NCBI GenBank assembly: GCA_038380435.1 | Contig: JAWZYU010000034.1 | Coordinates: 1,284,704 to 1,348,703, forward strand | From: Ryuthela nishihirai | Lineage: Eukaryota > Arthropoda > Arachnida > Araneae > Heptathelidae | DNA length: 64,000 nt | Reading direction: 5' to 3' | Shown here: piece after piece, positions 45,837 through 57,937 of the stretch | How the letters are laid out: the number at the start of each line of letters is the position of its first letter | Position numbering within the stretch: the stretch's first letter is position 1 | Position numbers and translations under genes: made by a program | Notes under the pieces: model-generated | What the model was told of the DNA's origin: nothing | Database searches by the model: none | The model's input: only the letters and a program-made list of their open reading frames with translations

Positions 45837-46037
45837 ATAAATAAAAAATAAATACCCCCTCAAGCAGCTGCTTGCCACAGAGGTCTGACAGGAGCCTGTC
45901 AGTTTATATGCCATAGCAGGGCTGAGAGGATGGAAGGACCTCAGCAGAAAAACGACACATACATCCATGCCTTACCCGGGGCTCGAACCCAGGTCCCTTA
46001 GATCAGTAGTCAAGCACGCTAACCACTCGGCCATAAT
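45837..46037 (-). mobile_element. SINE A, near-consensus full copy
   Basis: Tail aaaaaataaataccccctca agcagctgcttg, complete body and both reversed boxes (cggggctcgaacccaggtcc; gctaaccactcggccat). Preceded by a TA microsatellite (atatatatatataa, 45827). Confidence 0.95.
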
Positions 46038-48977
46038 AGCCATCAACAAAAAAATTAGTCATTTTTATGGTACTAATGTTTAAACTTTATGTAAAAGACA
46101 TTCCAGAGCTAAATAATGCAAATTTTCCCATTTTATTCCTCAACTTGATGTATCAGAAAATAAGCATTTTCTCTTGCTCAAACTGCCATTAGCACAGGAG
46201 AACTGGATTACCCAAGTACACTCCTCCACTAGCTGACAGAGCTTTAGCGAGTTAATTGAGTTGCTTACTGAAAATATATTAATTACATATTCTCAATAAA
46301 ACATTTTTATTGGAGGATTTCGGCAATTTTCATGAAAATACAGCCATATATACTTTTTTGCTTCATTTTAATGTATTTAGGGGCTAAATTATTTTTCATT
46401 TATTGCCGGATTTTTTATGAAAGGAATACGAAGAGGAATAGATTTCTTTTGATCATGTGATCACCACCAAAGTTCATAGGAGCACGATCTAATTTTTTGT
46501 AACACTACCTTAGTTTGCCAATCAGATCAATCGGAAAAATCTGCTTTGTACATTGTTTCATAAATGCTTAAACACCAATTGAAAGTACTTTCTTTTGGTA
46601 TATAATGGACTATTTCTGTTGATTTGAATTAAAAAAAAAATAACCAAAGTTGACTGACTGACTGGTCACAGTTGGCAAAAAGCTTGGACTTCTTATAGTA
46701 TCATAAAAAAAATTAAGAATAATTTTCTTCATTTAAGAAAAAATTTATCTTCCTCTTATCCATAAACAGTTTTTCTTATTGATATGAAATTATATTTTTT
46801 TTTAAATAAATTTCATTGCCAGATGCATCTATAAAATGAAACTAAGTCATCTTTGTGTTAAATACTTTATTTTCAGAAAATTCATGCCATAATTCCTTTC
46901 ATTAGTTGTTTGGCAAGAACACAGCTGAAAAAAGCCTGATCACAAGGTACAATTCAGTTTTTTCAGGCCTGGCAAGGGTTAAACATGGAGAAATTTAGAC
47001 ACTTCCTTTTAATAGTTTGAAATATTTTGCTGTGAAGTAATTAGGTGAACAAAGTACCCAATGCTTTGTTGCTCATTCAAAGACATGTAGACTATTCTAT
47101 AAAGGTATTGTCATGGCACACAAGACTGGATATACAATGTTTCATAGCCTGATGCTATAGGTTTTACAATTTTTAGCCAAAGCATATATATAGTTTGTCC
47201 CAGAAGTTTCTGGTATTTTTTCCCTGATAATTTTAATGACTTTCCGAAGAGACGGGAAATTCTAAAGTTTACGTTCTACATTACATGGTCATTTATCATG
47301 TTTGCAATTTTTGATCACAAATTAAAAAAAAATATGGGAACTTTTGTGACACCTGGTACAATTTATTACAGCTGACCAACATTTTTAACCTATCATCACC
47401 TATTGCTTGTCATCTCATCTGGTAAAACTATTGTTGCACCATACTTTCTAAAGGGCCAAACTTAACATCTAAATAAGGGAAAAGGAATATTTCACTGCAT
47501 GTTCTGAGCAAGACGAAGGAAAGGTTTTGATGCAGGGGGCATCACGAAATATCAAAAATTACTTTCATCCCCTTCCTCAATAAGAGGCCAATGTAAAAGG
47601 ATTATTCTATCTTTCAAATAAGTTTCCCCTAAGGGGAAATGTGAAAATAGTTTTTAACATCTTAACATGAGAGCCCATGGTTGTAAATTAGATGTCAAAT
47701 GATCCTTTCATGGAGACCATGGTAAGACTTTAATTCAGATCTCAAAAAATTAGTTGACCCTTAAGAAATTTCTGTTATATTTCTAAAGCTCGTGCCATCT
47801 GTAATCACCTACCAAGGAAAAATGGGGGAGGATGAAGTTAGAAATTATCAAAATTTTGTCATAACGATAAAGAAAAATTACAAATTAAAAACATACCATT
47901 GGTGCAACAGTCACCGATTTCATATTCACATAGGGAGATAAGCATTTCAAAATTTATATTTTTGTATTGCAATTAGCTTATTCTTAGAAAGTTAAAACAC
48001 TTCACATACCCCTAACCCTTTAATGCCCAGGAAATTTCAGAAATAGGGTATTAAAGACAAAGGAATAGCCATTTCAAAACTTTTGAACAAGTCCATTTCA
48101 AAATCTCTGCATTTTGGGCCATTATAGGGTCAAGGCATAGGTTGTAGTGTGTACTCATGAATAATCTTTGTGAACCACAACTTAAAAATACTTTACTTTT
48201 GTAACCATGAAGGAAGTAATATAATTGAAATGGATGTGAAAACCTTCAAATGAGTTTTGTGGAAAACTGTCACAGGAAATAAACTGAAAACTTATTTCTC
48301 CAAATCTTTTTTTCCTTGAATATCAAAAGTCAAATTGTTTACTAAACCAATTTTAGATTTTTAAAATACTTTTTGGTTTTCATTTTTCAAATGTTTAAAA
48401 ACATGACATTATTTGCTGTCAAATATTTCAGCTTTAATAACTATTATTAAAAAGACCATCTGTCAAATTTCATTTATAAGTGTACTGTCACAATTTCATG
48501 ACTGGCAATTCTTTGAACTGTTCCTTGAATCATGGATATTTACTCTTTTGTTCCTTCTAAGAAATAAGGGCATACTGCTTGTTGATACTTGAATAAACAA
48601 AATGCAACTGCACTCTGTTGAATTCTGGCACTCCTAGGCAAGTGCCTAATGGGAAATCCAGCCTTGGTTATCACCTAAAATAACCAATCTATTACCTAAA
48701 ATTTTCCTCAGTATGCCTCATATTTTGTAACTGATATACATCTGATAAAAAACAGCATCACTATATTAACACTAAGAATATTCTAAAAATTCTCCAATAT
48801 TTGACTTTGAACAAAAACCATTTCAGAAATTCTAATCTGTTCAGGTTTGTGTTTCTTAAAAGATTTCAGATATGAACACCTATGCAAAGACCACTAATAT
48901 GTTAAAATAAGAATCCCTTTATAAAATATGAAAGCTTTCCTATTAGATTGAATTTTTTAAAAATTGTTTCTTGTTTT
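46038..48977. other. No gene recognised over about 2.9 kb
   Basis: AT-rich, free of the window's repeat families. Given the minus-strand exon at 54.2 kb whose last exon was not found, this interval could be intron or long 3' UTR of that gene, but nothing in it proves this. Confidence 0.4.
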
Positions 48978-49091
48978 GCAGTATTTGAACCCAAATCTCT
49001 CTAGATTCATGCCAGTGTTCTAAGACCAGCATTAATTTAATGGTCTTAGAATAATTTGACATGAATCTGGAAAGACAGGTTCAAATCTTGC
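48978..49091. mobile_element. Short foldback sequence, tRNA-like arms
   Basis: Left arm 48978-49028 and right arm 49041-49091 are inverted copies separated by about 12 bases (gcattaatttaa). Each arm contains a degraded box B (atttgaaccca / ggttcaaat) and ctagattcatgccagtg / gacatgaatctgg, matching the gatacatgccagtgctctc part of the foldback arms at 11579-12072. It is a shorter, older relative. Confidence 0.75.
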
Positions 49092-49269
49092 ACGTTGGAT
49101 TTACTGTAAAAATTACCTTAATGATGGTTCAGAAAAATAAATGTAGCAGGGAAAGAGTATTAAAGATAATGGTTCCACTACTAGAGAAAGTATGCAAACT
49201 TAGTTTGCATAAGATATTCTTCAAAAACATTGTCTCAAAAGGGAAATAACTCCCCATATGGGAAGTCAC

Positions 49270-49366
49270 TGGAGAAAATTCTCAACACAAACAAAATTAG
49301 TACTCAAACTTAGTGAAACTGCAAATTACGAGCCTGATGCACTACTTACTGAGCCAACACATACAC
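49270..49366 (-). mobile_element. SINE B head fragment, degraded
   Basis: tctcaacacaaacaaaatta and gtgaaactgcaaattacgag cctgatgcactacttactga gcca correspond to the head portion 26838-26905 of SINE B. The rest of the element is absent. Confidence 0.6.
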
Positions 49367-52300
49367 CAAATCCTTTTGTTCGGACCAGTAATAATTTTGC
49401 CAGTGAAAGAGTAAAATCTTTGTTCATCTAGATCACTGCTCTTTACCTTTTACAGTCACCACCCACTTTTGCATTTGAAATACATTCACTGCCTGTTTTC
49501 TTTTTCAATGCCACCAAAAAACCCTAAAAAGCTCTCTGACCTAGATGAACAGGAAAGATGCAGGTGATTTACAGTTGATGTCCTGTAGTGGCCAACAGCT
49601 GTAAAATTAAGTTTTTGTTGGTCCCTACATAAGTTGCACTATCATTGCAACTGTATAAACTAAAAATTACTGTAAAGAACCAGCATTCAAAAAGCTTTAC
49701 TCTTTCTGTGTTACGTTTTCTGGGTACATTACAGAAGTTACTTGAACTTCATGAGCATTACTGAAAAAAACTGCTGTTCCCAGTAATGATCAGTGAAGCT
49801 ACAATATTCAAGTAGTATTTTTTCCCCGAGTTATGGAGTAAATGCTGTAAAAGTATTGGTTCATATTTAAAAAAACAGACATTCTAAAAATAACCCAAAA
49901 GCTTTTAGGCGGTTCACAAATTATAGTCCTCTATATTCAAGACTGTTCACAACCTTCAAGTGCTTACTTATTAAATTGATTTTGGTAATAATTATCCACT
50001 ATGCAGCTGTTTAACATAGTGGTGTGAGAAGAACCTCTTAAATACATTTAATGTGAAGTCCTTAAATACTTCCGATAATATAGTGTAGCTTCAAAAATAA
50101 ACCCATATTTTAGCAAATCCAGCAGGTTCTTTCTCTGAAATTAATATAATAGGTTTCATCAGGAATTGATTGAAAGAATTGTGTACTCTGTAATTTTGAA
50201 AATATTAAGTTTGTGCAGAATGTTTAATTGAAAATAAACTTTCAGTTATATAGCATATATATTTTTAACTTAAAATTTCTCATAGGTTTAATGAACGATT
50301 AAAAAAATATAAAATAAATAAGCAACATTAAACATTTTTTGAAAATTTACGCTGAAAGTGACTGCCAAGTGCAAAAGCTTGTCTAAGGGCTAAAAATGAA
50401 GGTGAACATGATAATGCGCATTATGATTGGCAATGGAAGAGGCATTTTCCTTTTAGTTAAGTTTTTTGCTGATTTTGTAAACTGAAGATATGTGAATACA
50501 CAAGTAGCTGGTAATTTTAAATGAGATGACATGTCTTTACCCAAAAGATCAACGATAAAGTAAACCTGACACTTTTTATGTTGGAAACAGGTTTCTAAAG
50601 TCTAGAGAAGTGAAAATTTTTGGAAGATGCGTACGAGCTAAATGAAGATGAATATTTTAGTGAACTAATTCTTAGATTGCAAGATTTTCAAATTTCCACT
50701 GCAGAAATAATGCAATTGCTGGCTTTTTTTCCATCCAATACATTTACGTTAAAGTAAAACAGCACAAAATCGAAAGAATGCTCACAACTTCCATTTTTCT
50801 TCTAGTTCACCCAAGTTGTGTAAAAAAAATCTTACAGAAATTTGACTTTTAGGGTACATCCATGCCTTGAAAAATCACTGCAGTTGAGAAAAGGCTAAAG
50901 ATCCATTATCAGCATGTTTAGATTATTCTTAAAGCAGTTGTGGCAGGAAAGCAGACCAGTAGGATGAATTTTATTTTGGAGTGAATTTCTAACCTGTGGC
51001 AAAGTGAAAGAAGGAAGATTTTAAAAATTATCCTTTAATTATGATCATATTTTAAATGCGATTTATTTAGCTGTTCCAACAAGGTTCGAAAGTTTTCTTG
51101 AAATGAAGCGACAACAAAATACATCATTTAGTTGCATTGAAGCTAATCCTTCACAGCTCATTCCTTTACAGAATTTAAAAACAAATGTTAATGAAACGTT
51201 TGATTAGCAACTTTATTCACGACATCACTAGCATAACAGGAAAGATGTTGCTGATGAACATAGAATTAACGAATGGAATTGCGACTTCAAAAATTATATC
51301 TTTGGGTAATTTGTTACTAGGTGTAATAGTTATGTGCAAAAACCATTTTTGATATTGAAGGAAGCTTTAATGTATTACAAATGTGCTGTAACATTTGTTG
51401 AGGAAGTTGGGACAAATTTCACAAATGTGAAAAATTGACTTCTCTTGAATCACTTGGCAAACCAAATTCAAAACTCATTACAAGAGTACACTTAAAAGCT
51501 ACAGTAGTATAAAAGAATTTTCACACTGCTTAGCTTAGTGTACATTTCACAAATTTCTTTTATCAACAGATATACTAATGGTTTGATAGTTTTGTAAATA
51601 TTTGCTTAATTTCATAGTCTGGAAAAAGAGTAGTACTTGCATATTTTTCCAAATCATGGTTTCCTTCATTGCACTATGTAGCGAAATTTCGTATTTCCTA
51701 TTTAAATCCATAATTTTCAGCATATGAATCAATCTGATGAAACAAGTGACTCGAGATTTATTTTTCTTCTCTGCCAATTTAAAAATCCTGTGTCATTTGC
51801 AGTTGAATAACTCCAAAACTAATATAAATTTTAAAAGCCTTTACAAGTATCTGCACAGTAGGTAAATAATGCATGCATCAATTATCAGGTTGAGATTCTA
51901 CATTTATGAGACAAGTGTTGCATTTGAATATTTTTTTATTACAAATGTGATGAATACATAAACATGTGAAGATTGGTGGCCAGCGATATTTAGAGGCGTA
52001 TGGCAAATGATAACACTTTGAAGAATTGAACATTTTTTACAGACGTAGGTACAGAGATAAAAAACATTCACTTATCAAACTTGTGGGCTTCTACACCAAT
52101 TTGGTGATTTGCCCTAATGGCTTATTCTTCTACGAATGACATTGCTGCTCATATGTGGTCTTGATGGTGGGCTGATGAAGAAGCTACCAGCTGCTGCGGT
52201 TTCTGTTTGAAGAAAAAGTTGCAATGTTATGTGCATAGTTTATAAAAAGGCTGAAAAAAGATTGTGCTTGTCATGTGAAAACTTGATATGCCAAGCTAAA

Positions 52301-54120
52301 TGTTACTTTACAATATTTCAAATCTAAAACTGACGTTATTAGTATACTTCTGCAAATTAAGGCTGGTTGATGTTCCATTTGCAAAAAATTTAAATTCAGA
52401 TGTTAATTTTAACTTCAATTTTTCTATGCAAATGGTGGTTTAAAAGCATGGCTAAAAATAAGTTACTTAAGTTTATTGGGATTAAGTATCACAAAAGGAG
52501 AATGCAAAATGTTCTTTTCTGTTATTTACAAATATTCAACTGAAGCACTAAAATGAAATGTATGAAATCTTTGCAGTTGCTATTTATTTCTCTTGCAAGT
52601 GCACAGCATGAATGTAATTTATCAGAACCTTGGTAGTATGTGCTTTGAGTGCTCTATTTGAAGTTCGAAGTAAAATGTAGAAATTAGAAACTAATCCAAA
52701 TTGCAAAACTGCACTCAAGTAGCTTTCATGCTCTCTAAATTACACATCTGTGCATATATGTCTGCAAAGCAGTCAGTACATTTTTTTAAAATTAATAATT
52801 AAAAAAAGAAAACTAATACAAAAAACATGCAAATGAGATCATTACTGCTGAATATAGTGAAAGCAATCAGTAGATATGGTTAAATGATACTGAAACAATA
52901 TTGTGCAAACACTGATACAGGGTTGTCACTGGGCATTGAAGTGTTGCATTTTTTTCACATCATGTGTTGTTTTCTTATGCATTGGGTAGCCAATCACAAT
53001 GACTGTTGTAAGAGGAAATTACATTAATACCAAAAGTTTTTGTGCCTACTAAAATTATATTTTGTTAGTTTTGATTAGAAACTGCAATAAAACAACTTAA
53101 AAGCAGGTAATTCTTTAAATTATTTTATTTATATTTTTTTAATCATGAACATTTCTCAATTCACATCTTTTAAAATGAAAGACTCACTGATCAAGGAAAT
53201 GGTTAACATTACATTATGCAAATCAGAAAGAAATTATCCTAGCATCTGAACTGATCATGCTAGAGTCCGATATGCTGGCAGCTATTAATGGTGTGTTTTA
53301 TGCTATTATACCACAACATTAGTCAACTTCTGAGAAACGAAAAAAATACTGACACAAAATGCTAATTAAGAACAAGGAATAAAAAAAATGCAAATTTTGC
53401 TACAAAGAGCAATTATCAAGTACAATGTGGTTTGTATTGTGAATACTTGAAAGTTTGATATGATTTGTCAATTGTGCACATAGGTGAAAATGCACAATGG
53501 AAGTTTTGTGGCATGTTAATTTGAGTTCTAAATTACTTTAGCAGATATGGCTTTCTAGATTTCGATTTTAATATCTTTGCTCTTTCAGATTTATGAATTT
53601 CATATTGTTATGGAAGATTCCCAATGGCCTGCAAATCCACTTCATAACCGATGTATTGAAGTGGTCACAAATATTTCTTTAAATTCATAGTTGCTAGATT
53701 CAATTTTTAATTCTTATAAAGATTCTATTGAAAGTGATTAGCTTAATCTTTTCAAATGAATGAATAAATATATAGGATAGGTATTTGTGTACTGCCAGTC
53801 AAAGCTCTATGGCATTATGCTTAAAATAGCAAAGCACTGGATTAGTTTTGCACACCTTATTCTGGTTAGATCCCAACAGATGGTAATGGCCATGCTACAA
53901 TGCAGACATAACCCACATGTGAGCTATCTGATAAATCATTTTAAATATTGGAAAACTGAACAGAGGAAAACTTGAAATGCACATAAATGTGCACTTTTCA
54001 TACAGTTGCAACATATGCTAATCATTTCATAATCCTGCTTTAATAAAGGTAATAAAATGTACGTTGAAATCCCACTTTGTCAGAACTGGTACCTCAATAC
54101 ATTAGCAATAAAAATTGCAT
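49367..54120. other. No gene recognised over about 4.7 kb
   Basis: AT-rich, repeat-poor DNA directly downstream (in minus-strand sense) of the Rsf1-like exon. The terminal exon of that gene should lie here or further left. One weak acceptor-like site followed by a short frame to a stop was seen near 48100-48115, but it has a poor polypyrimidine tract. No conserved feature confirms any site. Confidence 0.4.
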
Positions 54121-54161
54121 TTTTTACGGGTAAATTGTAATATAATTATAAAAATTTACGC

Positions 54162-54170
54162 ACATACCTG
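54162..54170 (-). other. Splice donor of the Rsf1-like exon
   Basis: Minus-strand CAG|GTATGT at 54170-54162, a near-ideal 5' splice site. It splits the Arg codon after AG, right after the conserved SRSPVGN, where Drosophila Rsf1 has only a few residues left. Confidence 0.82.
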
Positions 54171-54700
54171 TTTCCAACAGGGGATCGACTCCGATAGCTT
54201 GAGCTGCTGTAATCATCACCTCCACCATAAGATGGACTATCATAGGAATAACCTCTGTCTGATGAACCACCATATCTAGAGTTGCTCATTCCTCTTCCTC
54301 TTCCACCTCCAGAGCTAAATCGGCTAGAGCCACCATAACCAGAATCATAACTACCTCTACTAGACCCATAGCTTCCACGTCCTCTGTAGCCACCATCCCT
54401 TCCACCACGAAAACCTCTACCACCACCCCTTCCATCTCTCCATCCACCTCCTCCTCTACCTCCTCGTCTTCCACGAGACATTTCTACTCTAATCTGAGAA
54501 CCATTGATTACTGCTCCATTCATTTCCTTGATGGCTTCATCTGCATCTTCACTATCATCATATTCTATGAAAGCAAATCCTGGAGGATTTTGGGCAACCC
54601 AGATGCTATTCAGCTTACCATATTTGCTGAATTCTTTTTCCAAATCTTCTCTAGATAAGTCATCACCCAAACCTCCAACAAAGACAGATGCTGGCTTCAT
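54168..54700 (-). CDS. Rsf1: Rsf1-like RNA-binding protein (RRM + RG/S-rich tail), main coding exon
   Basis: The start codon at 54700-54698 begins MKPASVFVGGLGDD; 177 full codons and two bases of the next are encoded before the donor. Residues about 5-75 form one RRM: RNP2 VFVGGL at 6-11 and RNP1 GFAFIEYD at 41-48. KYGKLNSIWVAQNPPGFAF and NGSQIRVEMSRGR are characteristic of the insect splicing repressor Rsf1. Residues 76-115 are an RG/RGG-rich tract with aromatic residues, followed by a Ser/Gly/Tyr region ending RSRSPVGN, as in Drosophila Rsf1. Family knowledge: Rsf1 is a nuclear RNA-binding protein that antagonises SR proteins and represses splicing; its RGG tail is a likely arginine-methylation substrate. 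The last residue or residues must come from an unplaced downstream exon. Unspliced RNA would add a few residues and stop at 54146-54148. The related SRSF3/SRSF7 (Rbp1-like) proteins are the alternative, but they lack this RGG tail. Confidence 0.9.
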
Positions 54701-54714
54701 TTTAGAACTGTGAT
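54701..54714 (-). other. 5' UTR part of the Rsf1-like exon
   Basis: Minus-strand bases atcacagttctaaa lie between the splice acceptor and the ATG. The start context ctaaaATGa has A at -3. The upstream in-frame ATG at 54742 lies before the acceptor, in the intron, so it is not the start. Confidence 0.75.
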
Positions 54715-54730
54715 CTGTAATGAAAGCAAT
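54715..54730 (-). other. Splice acceptor of the Rsf1-like exon
   Basis: On the minus strand the sequence is attgctttcattacag followed by ATCACAG. The pyrimidine-rich stretch and cAG fit an animal 3' splice site, implying at least one 5' UTR exon upstream (higher coordinates). Confidence 0.8.
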
Positions 54731-54742
54731 TATATACTTCAA

Positions 54743-55868
54743 TTTTTTTTTAGAATGGAACTTCAGTACACTCTATTTACACTAAAATATCTTAATTTCA
54801 AAGTAAAATTATAAATTCATTCCAAGAAATTATATTTATGTGCTTTTATAACCCTTTGCATTTTGGTTACCATTTCCACTTGTCAGATTCTAGTGGTACA
54901 AGGAATGAGATTCTTACATATTTTTTTAAAACACTTATTACAAGTTTGATGCATATTTTAAATTAAAATCAATTTCCTAGAACCGCTATACAGTATTGCC
55001 AATTTGTTACTCTTTGCTGAAGCAATTCCTGATTTAAGCTCACTAATTTGATTTCAACTATTATCAAAAAGTTGATATTCATAGAAATGAAAAAATTGTC
55101 AAAAATATGAAAAATCAATTAAAAAATGAAATTTTTAAAAAACGGAAAATTTTGAAAGTAATCTGAAATACATAATCCTCCCCCCCCCCTCCATTTTACT
55201 CTTTTCTGCCTTAAACTTATAAAAATAATTCTAGGAAAAATGATGAGTCTTCCATAAAATTGGCTATACATTACATTCCTTTCATAAAGTTAGTATTTTT
55301 TCAGAATAAAACTTAATTTTCATTTCTGCAAATTATCAATCTTTCAGTTGATAGTAAGTATCGATTTTTCAGAGTGATATACATCGAATGGCTGGCTTGC
55401 AACTAGTTGCCATGAATATTTTATCTAATTCTGTACTAGGTTATGTTATTTTTTCTTTTATTAGTATTTTTTTATTTTCCAGTAAAAAACTTCGATCTTG
55501 TAACATCTTCTGAAGATGAATGAGGTCTGGATATGACAAGCAAGAAGGACTTCATCAACACAGAAATCAGTCCTCATGTGAGGGAAATATCAACTAGTTT
55601 TTAACTGTACCCCTTATTCCCCCACACTCAATGAATTACCACCCTTTGCAAAATATCATTTTAAAACAGCTTTATATAAAGTTCACACAGAATGATTTAA
55701 AAAGATTTATCCCCTCCCCAATATCTTGACTCTGCCACTATTTGATTTGGTGCACTAATTTTTTAGCACTTAGCCAAAATCCCAAAAATTCAGCCAAGAA
55801 AATATTCATTTCATAAACAGAACATCTGATTAACATGGCAATCCAAGTCACCTTGTATAATGCTGGCT
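54743..55868. other. Probable intron of the Rsf1-like gene; no other feature
   Basis: AT-rich DNA upstream of the acceptor in minus-strand sense. A C10 tract lies near 55181-55190. No exon could be identified. Confidence 0.45.
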
Positions 55869-56226
55869 CATGTTATAAAATATAAATACTCCCTTCAAGC
55901 AATTGCTTGCCACAGTCACCTGTCAGTTTATAACACCATAGTAGGTCTGTGAGGATGGTGGGACCTCAGCAGAAAGACAACAAACATCCATGCCTTACTC
56001 AGGGCTCAAACCCAGGTCAAATAGTTCAACATGTTATAAAATATAAATACTCCCTTCAAGCAATTGCTTGCCACAGTCACCTGTCAGTTTATAACACCAC
56101 AGTAGGTCTGTGAGGATGGTGGGACCTCAGCAGAAAGACAACAAACATCCAAGCCTTACTCAGAGCTCAAACCCAGGTCAAATAGTTCAATAGCCAAGAG
56201 TGCTAACCACTCAGCCATGGCATGGC
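55869..56226 (-). mobile_element. Tandemly duplicated SINE A (171-bp period)
   Basis: 55869-56039 and 56040-56210 differ at about three bases over 171. Each starts catgttataaaatataaata ctcccttcaagcaattgctt, runs through the body gaggatggtgggacctcagc and ends ctcaaacccaggtcaaatag ttcaa. Only the second continues into the reversed A box (agtgctaaccactcagccat gg). The duplicated unit includes non-SINE flank and lacks the head, so it arose by local duplication and not by a second transposition. Confidence 0.92.
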
Positions 56227-56317
56227 TTGTAAAATATACCACACTGAAAAGAATCATTAAAATAAAAATATTTCAGGTATAGTATTTGGGAAGAAACTTC
56301 CTTTTGATTAATATATA

Positions 56318-57497
56318 CACCAATCAGCCAATACATTTAATCCACCTCCACGTTATGCAAAGAAGTGCGCATGCAGCCAATCAGTGTCACGTGCCAAGGT
56401 TGCAAATGTTATACATAACCTGGGTTGGAGCTCTCACAGGTAGTATTTCATCTCAACATGGGAAAAGCAAAGGATTTATCTGATTTCGACAAAGGCCAGA
56501 TCATTATGGCAAGACGACTTGGTAAGAGCATCTCTGAAACAGCGATACTGGTAGGCTGCTCAGACTATGCAGTAGTCAGTACCTATCAAGATGGTCCAAA
56601 ACAGGTGACACTTTGAGCCGTCGACAAGGTTTGAGCCACATTGATGCCAGTGCAGGCATGTGCTATCTCATCTTGTCCACAGGATGCCAGTGCAGGCATG
56701 TGCTATCTCATCTTGTCCACAGGAACAGGAGGGCTACTGTGGCTGACATTACCCATAATTTCAATTATGATAAAGGGTACAATGTGTCATAACAGTTTAT
56801 CATAAGCTCTTGAATATGGATCTCCACAGACCCATTCATGTGCCTATGCTCACAGCCATCCACCGTCGTCAACGCTTGCAGTGGGCACGTAATTGACATT
56901 GTATCATAGAAGACAGGAAGAGGGTCGCATGGTCAGACAAATCCCATTTTCTGTTACACCATGTCAATGGACGAGCTAGTGTGTTCTCATCTGGATGCTC
57001 TGTGGGATGGATCTAGGTGGCTGGAGAGAGAGTGATGATCTGGGCAATATTTTCATGCAGAACACTTGGACCAATTATCCCTGTAGAGCAAACACTAACA
57101 GCTGTCACCTACCTGAACATCATGGCTGACCAAGTACACCTCTTTATGGCAAATGTATTCCCTGGCAGAGATGGCGTCTTTCAACAAGACAATGTCCCAT
57201 GTCACAATGCAAAAGAGGTTCAGGAATTGTTCGTAGAACATGAGGAATTCCATTTATTGTCATGGTTCCCAAATTCGCAGGACATGAATCCAATTATACA
57301 ACCACGATAATTTATGGGAACTACGATAATTTATGGGAACTACGGGATCTTCTGTTGCAGTCATGGTGCCAAATATCAAGCAACGTCTACCAACATCTCA
57401 TTGAATCTATGCCTCATCAGGAGGTACCACCTCTTCTGATGGTAAGAGAACTTACATCATATCAGGTAGGTGGTTTTAATGTTTTGGCTGATCGGTG
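56318..57497 (+). mobile_element. Tc1-like element with both ends preserved
   Basis: 1,180 bp flanked by TA on both sides (56316-56317, 57498-57499). The inverted ends caccaatcagccaatacatt and, reversed, caccgatcagccaaaacatt agree at about 26 of the first 30 bases. It encloses a broken Tc1 transposase. Two internal tandem duplications are present: 40 bp x 2 at 56643-56722 and 19 bp x 2 at 57306-57343. Shorter than typical autonomous Tc1 elements, in keeping with internal deletions. Confidence 0.93.
56457..57440 (+). pseudogene. Tc1-like transposase, broken
   Basis: [44 protein letters not shown] (56457-56590) is the first helix-turn-helix of the Tc1 paired-like DNA-binding domain. After frameshifts and the 40-bp duplication, 57017-57310 reads GERVMIWAIFSCRTLGPIIP, FQQDNVPCHNAKEVQELF (first strand with a catalytic Asp) and SWFPNSQDMNPI, the NSPDLNPIE motif. 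The 19-bp duplication at 57306-57343 falls straight after NPI, where the catalytic Glu would follow, and disrupts it. Non-functional. Confidence 0.9.
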
Positions 57498-57758
57498 TAA
57501 TTTAACTATTGTTATTAGTCAGGTTTTTCAAAATATCTAATTTTTCACTATATCACGTGAAAGTCATTAAAAATTTTGCTTAATTTTTATTTTTATGAAA
57601 TTCAGAATTAAACTGTTTAATTTGGTATAACATGACCTATTTCAGTTTGTTATTCTTAAAAAAAATTCTGATGCTTATGACCTAGCACAGTTAGCAAAAA
57701 GAAGGGACTTTTCTCAACGTATGGTACAAATTTAACTGGTAAATTTTTTTAAATACTA

Positions 57759-57937
57759 GCTGTCCCATGGTTGAATGGTTAGCACGCTTGGCTACTGATC
57801 ACAGGACCTGGGTTCAAGCCCCGGGTAAGGCATGGATGTTCGTGTCATTTTTCTGCTGAGGTCCTGCCATCCTCTCAAACCTACTTTGGAATATAAACTG
57901 ACAGGCATCTGCTTGAGGTGGATATTTATTTTTTTTA
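57759..57937 (+). mobile_element. SINE A copy
   Basis: Head gctgtcccatggttgaatgg ttagcacgc, B box gggttcaagccccggg, body gctgaggtcctgccatcctc, shortened 3' part (aggcatctgcttgaggtgga), T-rich tail. Confidence 0.92.

Noticed and set aside
54286..54474. 62-codon acidic frame inside the Rsf1-like exon
   Set aside because: It is the shifted-frame shadow of the RGG repeats (GGA/AGA runs read as Glu/Val).
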